Below are positions 1 to 4,596 of a stretch of DNA of 5,473 bases, in pieces. The translations under genes were made by a program, and so were the position numbers. The first letter of the stretch is position 1, and each line of letters begins with the position of its first letter. The stretch is from contig JAITDF010000090.1 of NCBI GenBank assembly GCA_031282705.1, positions 1 to 5,473 on the forward strand, in the 5' to 3' direction. This DNA comes from Opitutaceae bacterium (GTDB lineage: Bacteria; Verrucomicrobiota; Verrucomicrobiia; Opitutales; Opitutaceae). Under the pieces are notes generated by a model, which ran no database searches, was not told the DNA's origin, and saw nothing but the letters and a program-made list of their open reading frames with translations.

Positions 1-23
1 GCGAGCACCACGAGGCAAACGAC

Positions 24-44
24 GGCGGTCTCGGCGTGACCGCC
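24..44. repeat. Perfect 7-bp inverted repeat (hairpin/REP-like)
   Basis: GGCGGTC at 24-30 and GACCGCC at 38-44 are exact reverse complements separated by seven bases. The GTG at 36, the furthest-upstream possible start of the methyltransferase frame, straddles the loop and right arm, which argues against its use as a start. The dyad has no T-run on either side, so it is not a classical terminator. It may be a dispersed intergenic palindrome, but only one copy is visible here. Confidence 0.5.
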
Positions 45-60
45 CTACCAAAATCTGCCG

Positions 61-106
61 ACTGCGTAACAGCAGTTAGAAAAATCCCCGTGCCCTTTGC
101 AAGGGC
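61..106. other. Two small hairpins in the leader before the methyltransferase
   Basis: ACTGC (61-65) pairs with GCAGT (72-76) around six bases, and GCCCTT (92-97) pairs with AAGGGC (101-106) around TGC. Between them, 80-84 is an A-run. Read on the minus strand, the 92-106 hairpin is followed by a short T-run about eight bases on, so together they could end a minus-strand transcript or fold in the 5' leader of the plus-strand mRNA. Neither is a strong terminator. No coding sequence is supported in 1-131, although the far left could hold the last codons of a gene cut by the edge. Confidence 0.3.
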
Positions 107-120
107 GGATTCCCCGCGCC

Positions 121-125
121 GGGAG
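121..125 (+). promoter_or_regulatory. Ribosome binding site before the GTG at 132
   Basis: GGGAG lies six bases before a GTG at 132 that is in frame with the methyltransferase. The alternative ATG codons at 156, 159 and 168 have no purine-rich stretch at a usable distance. This is the main reason for choosing GTG 132 as the start. Confidence 0.45.
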
Positions 126-131
126 TTTTTC

Positions 132-1664
132 GTGACTAATTCCAACTTGCAACCGATGATGCCGCGCATGACCACAGCCGCCGCCGGCACCGCTCCCGCC
201 AGCCTGAAATTGAAACCCAATGCAAAAGCCCGCGTGCTCGCCGGGCACCCTTGGGTGTTCGCCAACGAAGTCGAGGCGCTCCTGCCGTCGGCGCACGACG
301 GCGAAGTGGTGGAATGCCGCGACCGCGCGGGGCGCTCGCTCGGCAGCGGCATCTACAACAGCCGCTCGCAAATCTGCTGGCGCCGCCTTGCCCGCGGGCA
401 CGTGGCGCTCGACGAGGCGTGGTTGCGCGCCGCCATCGTGCGCGCGGTGGCGCGGCGGGACGCGGCGGGGCCGGCGGCGGCGGACGGGGCGGCGGGGCAG
501 GCAGGGTCGTTGGCGGCGGGCGGGGCGGGGCTGGCGGATGCAGCGAATGCAGCGGATGCGGCACCCGCGCCCGCCGCCGCCGCGCCTGATGAAAAAGGTG
601 CGGGAAATGCCCCATGCGCCGCCGCCGGCGGAGCCGTCGCCACCGCCACCGCCCATGCCGCCGCTGCCGCTGCTGCCGCCACCACCACCTCTGTCGCCGC
701 CGAAGCCACTGTCGCCGCCGAAGCCGCCGCCGCATCCTCCGCCGCCGCCGGCACCGGTGGCACCGCCGCCGCCGCCGACATCACCGCCCGCCGCCTCATC
801 TGGTCGGAATCCGACGACCTGCCCGGCGTGGTGGCGGACCAGTTTGGCGACACCCTCGTCGTGCAAATCCAGACCCTCGCGATGGAAAAACGCCGCCACC
901 TCCTCGCGCGCCTGCTCGCCGAAATCGTCTCCCCGCGCGAAATCATTTTCCGCAACGACGCCGCCATCCGCCGCCTCGAAGGGCTCGGCCTGGAAACCGG
1001 CACCCTTTCCGGGAAACCCTGGGAGCCGCGCTGGCTGCGCATCGACGGCATCGACTACCTGCTCGATTTGCAAGGCGGGCAGAAGACCGGTTTTTACCTC
1101 GACCAGCGCGGGCAGCACCGGCGCGTCGCCCGCCACGCGCGCGGGCGGCGCGTGCTCGACGCGTTTTGCAACCAGGGCCCCTTCGCGCTGCACTGCGCCC
1201 GCGCCGGCGCCGCCGCCGTGCTCGGCCTCGACCGCGACGCCGCCGCCATCGCCCAGGCCCGCCGCAATGCCGCGCGCAACGGCCTGCGCGCCGAATTCGC
1301 CGCCGCCAACGTGTTCGATTTTTTCAACGAACCCGCGCGCCGCGCCGGCGCCTGGGATTTGATCATCCTCGATCCGCCGCCCTTCGCAAAATCGAAAAGC
1401 GCGCTCGCCGGCGCCCTCCGCGGCTACAAGGAAATCAATCTCCGCGCCATGCGGCAGCTCGCGCCCGGCGGCATTCTGGCGACCTACACCTGCTCGCACC
1501 ACATGCAGGACGCCGGGCTGCGCGAGGTGCTCGCCGGGGCCGCCGCCGACGCGCGCCGGCGCGTGCGCGTGCTGGAGTTCTGCCACCAGCCCGCCGACCA
1601 CCCGGTGCTGGTCACGATGCCGGAAAGCGAATACCTGCGCGGCTATATCCTGCTCGTGGAGTGA
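132..1664 (+). CDS. rlmI: Class I SAM-dependent rRNA cytosine methyltransferase, RlmI-like (COG1092), with Ala-rich insert
   Basis: Family members transfer a methyl group from S-adenosylmethionine to a cytosine of 23S rRNA (m5C1962 in E. coli RlmI), acting in the cytoplasm. Residues are numbered from GTG 132 (510 aa). An N-terminal PUA-type domain begins around 24-48 (LKLKPNAKARVLAGHPWVF). The family signature GQKTGFYLDQR is at 316-326, the SAM-binding motif VLDAFCNQG at 341-349, an acidic GLD end (Asp 367), the catalytic-site loop ILDPPPF at 412-418, and a TCSHH segment around Cys 454. RlmI proteins are usually about 390-400 aa; the excess is explained by a low-complexity Ala/Gly/Thr/Pro insert at about 111-218 (nt 462-785), lying between the PUA part and the RLIWSESDDLPG segment. 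The frame stays open throughout and conserved blocks flank the insert, so it is probably functional. The start is uncertain: GTG 36 or ATG 156, 159 or 168 are alternatives. The exact rRNA target is inferred from family only. The gene is convergent with sppA. Confidence 0.88.
   Translation: MTNSNLQPMMPRMTTAAAGTAPASLKLKPNAKARVLAGHPWVFANEVEALLPSAHDGEVVECRDRAGRSLGSGIYNSRSQICWRRLARGHVALDEAWLRAAIVRAVARRDAAGPAAADGAAGQAGSLAAGGAGLADAANAADAAPAPAAAAPDEKGAGNAPCAAAGGAVATATAHAAAAAAAATTTSVAAEATVAAEAAAASSAAAGTGGTAAAADITARRLIWSESDDLPGVVADQFGDTLVVQIQTLAMEKRRHLLARLLAEIVSPREIIFRNDAAIRRLEGLGLETGTLSGKPWEPRWLRIDGIDYLLDLQGGQKTGFYLDQRGQHRRVARHARGRRVLDAFCNQGPFALHCARAGAAAVLGLDRDAAAIAQARRNAARNGLRAEFAAANVFDFFNEPARRAGAWDLIILDPPPFAKSKSALAGALRGYKEINLRAMRQLAPGGILATYTCSHHMQDAGLREVLAGAAADARRRVRVLEFCHQPADHPVLVTMPESEYLRGYILLVE
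534..560 (+). repeat. Three tandem 9-bp units
   Basis: GCGGATGCA (534-542), GCGAATGCA (543-551) and GCGGATGCG (552-560) follow each other without gap, differing by one base each from the first unit. In frame they encode Ala-Asp-Ala, Ala-Asn-Ala, Ala-Asp-Ala. They fall inside the Ala-rich insert and keep the frame. Confidence 0.75.
691..726 (+). repeat. Tandem duplication of an 18-bp unit
   Basis: CTGTCGCCGCCGAAGCCA at 691-708 is followed directly by the same sequence ending in G at 709-726: 17 of 18 bases are identical. The encoded protein shows this as VAAEA repeated (VAAEAT then VAAEAA). The near identity implies a recent in-frame duplication within the Ala-rich insert. Confidence 0.8.
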
Positions 1665-1694
1665 GCGGAGCGGGGCGGCGGGCCGGGGGCGGCC

Positions 1695-1729
1695 AGCCCT
1701 TCCCATCGGTGAAAACGATGGCGGGTGCT
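1695..1729. terminator. Possible bidirectional stem-loop between convergent genes
   Basis: In the 65-bp gap between the rlmI and sppA stops, CCATCG (1703-1708) pairs with CGATGG (1716-1721) around a seven-base A-rich loop. The arms extend to 14 positions (1695-1708 with 1716-1729) with two mismatches and two G-T pairs. No T-run follows on either strand, so intrinsic termination is only suggested by its position between converging genes. Confidence 0.35.
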
Positions 1730-3607
1730 TCAGCGCACCATCAATTCCAGCGGGAGGCGGGCGTAGATGCCTTTGGGGTCGTTGAACTGGTTGAGGTCCG
1801 AGAGCGCGGCCTTCAGGCGGGCGAACGTCTGGTCGAGGGCGCCGCCGGTGGTCGCGGCCCGGGCGCCGGCGGCGGGCGAGATGTCCTGGAGCCATTCGGC
1901 CAGCACCTCGGCAAATTCCTTTTTGCGCGGGTATTCGATCACCGTGTAACCGGGCTTGAGCCCGGCTTTCCCGGCGGCGTGGGCGATGGCGTCGTCGAGG
2001 CCGCCGATTTCATCGACCAGCCCGAGGCGGAGCGCCTCCGCGCCCGACCAGACGCGGCCCTGGGCGATTTCGTGCACGCGCTCGCGGGCGATGCCGCGCG
2101 CATCGGCGACCTTGCCGACAAACTCGTCGTAAATCCAGTCCACCATGCGCTGGGCGACGGCCAGCTCCTCCACGGTCTTCGGGCGCGTGATGGTGATGGC
2201 GTCGGCGAATTTGCCGGTTTTCACGCTGTCGTAGGTGACGCCGAGGTTGTTGGAAAGTTTTTGGATGTCGAACTGCACGCCGAACACGCCGATGGAGCCG
2301 GTGATGGTGCCCGGCCCGGCGAAGATGCGGTCGCCGTAGGCGGAAATCCAATAGCCGCCGGACGCGGCGTAGGCGCCCATCGAGACGATGACGGGCTTGG
2401 CGCGGGCGGCGACGCGCAGCTCGCGCTGGATGTGCTCGGAGGCGGACGCGGAGCCGCCGGGGCTGTTGACGCGGAGCACGATGGCGGCGACGTCGTCGTC
2501 CTGGCGGAGGCGGCGGATTTCGCGCGCGAAACGTTCGCCGCCGATTTCATTGGGCGCGCCCTGTCCGTCCACGATGACGCCCTCGGCATACACCACCGCC
2601 ACGCAATCCCCGCCGCGCCCGCCGCTCCCGGCGGTGCCGGCGCCGGTCTTGGGCGGCGCGGGCGGCGGGCCGGCGGAGGCGGGCACGGTGGTGGCGTAGT
2701 CGGTGAGCGCGATTTGCAGGAACGGCTCGTTTTCGCCGGCGGCGCGGCCGGTGCGGACCTTCATTTCGTCGATGATTTCGTCGCGGTAGGCGATGCGCGT
2801 GACGAGCCCGGCGTCGAGCGCGGACTCGGGGCGGATGAGGCCCTCGGCGTCCACGATTTTCTGCACGCCGTCCGGAGTGAGGCCGCGCGCGGCGGCGATG
2901 CCGGCGCGCAGTTCGCCCCAGATGTCGTCGAGCAGTTTCTGCATCTGCTCGCGGCTCTCCGGGCTCATGCCGGTGCGCGTGAACGGCTCGATGGCGGACT
3001 TGTATTTGCCAACGCGCGTGACCTGCACGCCGACGCCGAATTTTTCCAGCGCGCCGGCAAAGAAGGCCGGCTCGGAGGCGAGGCCTGGCATGAGCAGTTC
3101 GCCGTAGGGGTCGAGCACGATTTCGTCGGCCAGCGAGGCGAGATACATCTCGCGCACGGACGCGGAGCCGAGGCAGGCGATGACGGGTTTCCCGGCGGCC
3201 TTCACGGCTTGCAGCGCCTCGCGGAGTTCCTTCAACGCGGCATAGCCGGTGCCGAGGCCGCCGGGCGTGAAGCGGCCGTGGAGAAACACGCCGGCGATGC
3301 GGCGGTCGTCCGCGGCGGCGCGCAGCGCGCGGGTGGCTTCGCGGAGCTGGAGGACCTGCGGGGAGCCGCCCCCGCCCGCGAGCGCGCCGACGACGATGTT
3401 CCGGTCGAGGTGCGGCGGTGCGTCGGTGATGTTGACCGACATGTCGAGCACGAGGTAGGAGCCTTTTTCGACCGCGATTTTTTTCTTCCCGCCGCCGCCC
3501 AGCGAGGCGACGGCCACGATGAGCAGGAAGGAGCAAAACATCGCCCCGAGTGAAAAGATGGCGAGCGCGACCAGCGAGCCGAGCAGCGAGGTGAAGAAGT
3601 TTTTCAT
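1730..3607 (-). CDS. sppA: Signal peptide peptidase SppA, long (67K) type
   Basis: This is a membrane-bound serine protease of MEROPS family S49 that degrades signal peptides left in the membrane after secretion. The 625 aa match the usual length of the long form (E. coli SppA, 618 aa). Residues about 8-36 are a hydrophobic membrane anchor, followed by GGGGKKK. The N-terminal S49 repeat carries the general-base lysine in VGKYKSAIEPF (Lys 203 by analogy with E. coli Lys 209). The C-terminal repeat contains RVNSPGGSASASE (379-391) and the nucleophile motif YAASGGYWIS (Ser 416 by analogy with Ser 409), then GTITGSIGVFG (433-443). A Pro/Gly/Ala linker at about 309-333 separates the repeats. The ATG at 3607 directly precedes the basic and hydrophobic N-terminus and is the only sensible start, although no clear Shine-Dalgarno precedes it. 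A TTGACT hexamer (3644-3649) lies upstream, but no good -10 follows at normal spacing. No neighbour suggests an operon. Confidence 0.95.
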   Translation of the reverse strand: MKNFFTSLLGSLVALAIFSLGAMFCSFLLIVAVASLGGGGKKKIAVEKGSYLVLDMSVNITDAPPHLDRNIVVGALAGGGGSPQVLQLREATRALRAAADDRRIAGVFLHGRFTPGGLGTGYAALKELREALQAVKAAGKPVIACLGSASVREMYLASLADEIVLDPYGELLMPGLASEPAFFAGALEKFGVGVQVTRVGKYKSAIEPFTRTGMSPESREQMQKLLDDIWGELRAGIAAARGLTPDGVQKIVDAEGLIRPESALDAGLVTRIAYRDEIIDEMKVRTGRAAGENEPFLQIALTDYATTVPASAGPPPAPPKTGAGTAGSGGRGGDCVAVVYAEGVIVDGQGAPNEIGGERFAREIRRLRQDDDVAAIVLRVNSPGGSASASEHIQRELRVAARAKPVIVSMGAYAASGGYWISAYGDRIFAGPGTITGSIGVFGVQFDIQKLSNNLGVTYDSVKTGKFADAITITRPKTVEELAVAQRMVDWIYDEFVGKVADARGIARERVHEIAQGRVWSGAEALRLGLVDEIGGLDDAIAHAAGKAGLKPGYTVIEYPRKKEFAEVLAEWLQDISPAAGARAATTGGALDQTFARLKAALSDLNQFNDPKGIYARLPLELMVR

Positions 3608-3801
3608 GCCGCGGGAAACTTAACCGCGAGCGCGCCGCCAGCCAGTCAAAAAAGAGGGGGTGCGGCGCGGTGGTGCGGCGGTGCGGTCATGTCCCGCAGG
3701 CTGGCGGACGGCCGTTTCGCCCGGAACCAAACCCGCCCCGGACCAAAGGCCCGCAAACAGGCCGGCCCCGGAAACAAGCCTGCAACCAGTCATGAGCCTT
3801 G

Positions 3802-3894
3802 AAGCAGACTTGGAAGTCTGCGGTACGTCAGCAGGCGCTACGACAGGCTGACGGCGCGGCGGCGTGCCGTAGCGCAAGGTTTCCAAACCTGCTT
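3802..3894. repeat. 93-bp nested inverted repeat, REPIN-like
   Basis: The outer arms AAGCAGACTTGGA (3802-3814) and TCCAAACCTGCTT (3882-3894) pair at 11 of 13 positions, the other two as G-T or A-C. Inside, GCGGTACG (3820-3827) pairs with CGTGCCGT (3863-3870) with two G-T pairs, and GTCAGC (3827-3832) is the exact complement of GCTGAC (3847-3852). A competing dyad is GCGCTACG (3835-3842) with CGTAGCGC (3868-3875). The left end is itself an 8-bp palindrome, GCAGACTT/AAGTCTGC (3804-3821). Two inverted REP-type ends around a short middle is the layout of REPINs, which are moved by RAYT transposases. No such gene is in the window, so the class is inference. Confidence 0.6.
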
Positions 3895-3911
3895 CCGGGC
3901 CGAAGGCCCGG
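3895..3911. repeat. Perfect GC hairpin next to the 93-bp dyad
   Basis: CCGGGCC (3895-3901) and GGCCCGG (3905-3911) are exact complements around the loop GAA. It abuts the right end of the nested repeat with no gap. There is no T-run after it in either direction, so it does not look like an intrinsic terminator. Confidence 0.6.
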
Positions 3912-3976
3912 ACGGAGATCCCGCAAATGGATGCCTGTGAGCGGAGACCCGCCGGCCACCCTGGCGCGCGAGCATT

Positions 3977-4026
3977 CGGAGCAAACTTGGAAGTCTGCGG
4001 AGGGACGGCGGCGTTGGTTTGCTCCG
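3977..4026. repeat. 50-bp inverted repeat enclosing a second copy of the core
   Basis: CGGAGCAAAC (3977-3986) and GTTTGCTCCG (4017-4026) are perfect 10-bp inverted arms. The 30-base interior begins with TTGGAAGTCTGCGG (3987-4000), identical to 3810-3823. The core here is carried inside a different pair of arms from the 93-bp element, which suggests related modular palindromes and not a simple duplication. Confidence 0.6.
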
Positions 4027-4032
4027 TAGGGG

Positions 4033-4070
4033 CACCCGGAGGAATGCAGCGCTTCAGCCCCGGAGGGGTG
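4033..4070. repeat. Weak inverted repeat with repeated CCCGGAGG
   Basis: CACCC (4033-4037) pairs with GGGTG (4066-4070). CCCGGAGG occurs twice in direct orientation, near 4036-4043 and 4059-4066, on either side of an AGCGCT palindrome (4048-4053). The arms are short and this could be chance in GC-rich DNA. Confidence 0.25.
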
Positions 4071-4094
4071 TTGGGCACCGCCGCCGCCGTCCTT

Positions 4095-4121
4095 CCGCAA
4101 GGTTTGGAAGTCTGCGGTACG
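4095..4121. repeat. Third copy of the palindromic core
   Basis: TTGGAAGTCTGCGGTACG at 4104-4121 repeats 3810-3827 exactly (18 bases). Its left flank CCGCAAGGTT (4095-4104) pairs imperfectly with AAGTCTGCGG (4108-4117). The same CGCAAGGTTT also occurs in the right arm of the 93-bp element (near 3873-3882), so this copy looks like a junction of the left-arm and right-arm variants. Confidence 0.6.
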
Positions 4122-4155
4122 ACAACGCCGCGTAACATCAGTGAGTTCATGTTGT

Positions 4156-4189
4156 TTTTTGATTTTTCAAAACGCCCTTAAATCAAAAA
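4156..4189. repeat. AT-rich 10-bp perfect inverted repeat
   Basis: TTTTTGATTT (4156-4165) and AAATCAAAAA (4180-4189) are exact complements around 14 bases. A competing shorter dyad, TTTTGA (4157-4162) with TCAAAA (4167-4172), shares the left arm. The T-run precedes rather than follows the stem on the plus strand, so this is not a normal terminator in either direction. It stands out in a GC-rich setting and could be a protein-binding or melting site. Confidence 0.5.
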
Positions 4190-4255
4190 TGCCCCAAATG
4201 TGCCGGTCGCATGGGTGATGAACGGCGTCCCGGACATCCGGCGGCGGAAGTTTTT

Positions 4256-4271
4256 CACCGGACGGCCGGTG
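4256..4271. repeat. Small GC hairpin just downstream of yezD
   Basis: CACCGG (4256-4261) pairs with CCGGTG (4266-4271) around ACGG, twelve bases past the yezD stop. On the minus strand it is followed by an A-run, not a T-run, so it would not act as a standard intrinsic terminator, but it could mark the 3' end of the yezD transcript. Confidence 0.35.
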
Positions 4272-4282
4272 GCGGGAATCTT

Positions 4283-4504
4283 TCAGGTGGCGCGCCCCGG
4301 CTGGCCGGTTTTGGGCTGGACCGGCGGGGCGGTGGTCGGGGCTTCGAGACGGGTTTTTTCCGTGCGCTCGATCTGGGTGATCTTGCCGTCGTGCACAATG
4401 ATTTGCACGACGCCGAAACGGAGCCCATCGACCTTTGATTTCACAATTTCAAGCCACTCGGGAACACCCGGTGTTGATTCAAATACATTGGTAGTCAGTG
4501 ACAT
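4283..4504 (-). CDS. yezD: YezD/DUF2292 family small protein
   Basis: The 73-residue product contains the DUF2292 core at about 16-54: PEWLEIVKSKVDGLRFG, then VVQIIVHDGKITQIERTEK. The block of LRFG(V)VQI, a VHDGKI turn and QIERTEK is the recognisable signature of this family. The core reads as a short amphipathic helix followed by two or three beta strands. Residues 55-73 form a Pro/Thr/Gln tail that looks disordered. The biochemical role is not known; relatives are often encoded near sulfur-assimilation genes, but no such gene is visible here. The start ATG at 4504 is preceded by AAGGA with four bases between, and the leader is AT-rich. The gene follows the GH95 gene on the same strand with a 91-bp gap. 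No signal peptide or membrane segment is seen. Confidence 0.85.
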   Translation of the reverse strand: MSLTTNVFESTPGVPEWLEIVKSKVDGLRFGVVQIIVHDGKITQIERTEKTRLEAPTTAPPVQPKTGQPGRAT

Positions 4505-4564
4505 AATATCCTTACTAATTAAGTTTGGATATAAAGCATATGTCTTTGGTAGTGATTAATGCAA
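4505..4564 (-). promoter_or_regulatory. AT-rich leader with RBS and possible promoter for yezD
   Basis: On the minus strand AAGGA (4509-4513) precedes the yezD ATG by four bases. Further upstream, TTGCAT (4559-4564) and TATGCT (4535-4540) sit 18 bases apart and each matches four of six bases of a sigma-70-type -35 and -10 box. The -10 overlaps an imperfect palindrome, AAAG-CATATG-T-CTTT (4533-4547), which could be an operator. The abrupt change from GC-rich to AT-rich DNA supports a regulatory region, but the exact boxes are uncertain. Confidence 0.4.
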
Positions 4565-4576
4565 TCTTTCTTTGCC

Positions 4577-4596
4577 AAAAAAATCCCAAAGCGGAT
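4577..4596 (-). terminator. Weak stem plus T-run at the end of the GH95 gene
   Basis: On the minus strand ATCC (4593-4596) and GGAT (4583-4586) form a four-base stem around six bases, followed by a run of seven T (4577-4583). It overlaps the GH95 stop codon. The stem is too short for confidence; the T-run is the better part of the signal. Confidence 0.25.

Larger units (their letters stand above)
462..785 (+). repeat. GCC/GCG low-complexity expansion inside the methyltransferase gene
   Basis: This stretch encodes about 108 mostly Ala, Gly, Thr and Pro residues and matches no part of the RlmI fold. Its first part (about 462-560) writes alanine mainly as GCG and glycine as GGG, making the plus strand G-rich. 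Its later part (about 570-785) writes alanine mainly as GCC, making the strand C-rich. Several frames are open here only because of the repetitive composition. Trinucleotide slippage is the likely origin, which is inference. Confidence 0.75.
3608..4282. other. Gene-poor spacer rich in palindromes
   Basis: No open frame here resembles a protein. The longest, a minus-strand frame of 176 codons (3620-4150), repeats the residues PQTSK three times simply because it translates the palindromic repeat core. Besides the separately listed elements, there is imperfect GTGCGGCG repetition at 3660-3686 and three loosely similar CCCGGA(A)CCAAA-like segments beginning near 3720, 3737 and 3767. GC content is high until about 4135, then drops sharply for about 65 bases before rising again. 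Confidence 0.6.

Noticed and set aside
220..1362. A Pro-rich plus-strand frame that looks like a PPPP repeat protein
   Set aside because: It is the +1 reading of the GCC expansion, and it has no folded domain on either side of the proline part.
45..1895. A 616-codon minus-strand frame opposite the methyltransferase
   Set aside because: Gly- and Arg-rich with no recognisable motif, while the plus strand has clear RlmI blocks throughout; it is an antisense shadow.
614..3553. A 979-codon open frame on the plus strand across the end of rlmI and all of sppA
   Set aside because: Its Arg/Pro/Ala/Gly-rich translation has no domain, and it lies opposite the well-supported sppA; in very GC-rich DNA the antisense frame of a real gene often stays open.
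3618..3649. sppA promoter with TTGACT (3644-3649) and TTAAGT (3618-3623)
   Set aside because: The -35 is good, but the spacer is 20 bases and the -10 poor, and the transcript would begin about four bases before the ATG; not strong enough to list.
3804..4121. CRISPR array
   Set aside because: Only three core copies, unequal spacing of 177 and 117 bases, variable flanks, palindromic units and no cas gene.
3620..4150. A 176-codon minus-strand frame in the sppA-yezD spacer with three PQTSK repeats
   Set aside because: The repeated residues are the translation of the palindromic DNA core; there is no RBS, and no other protein-like pattern.
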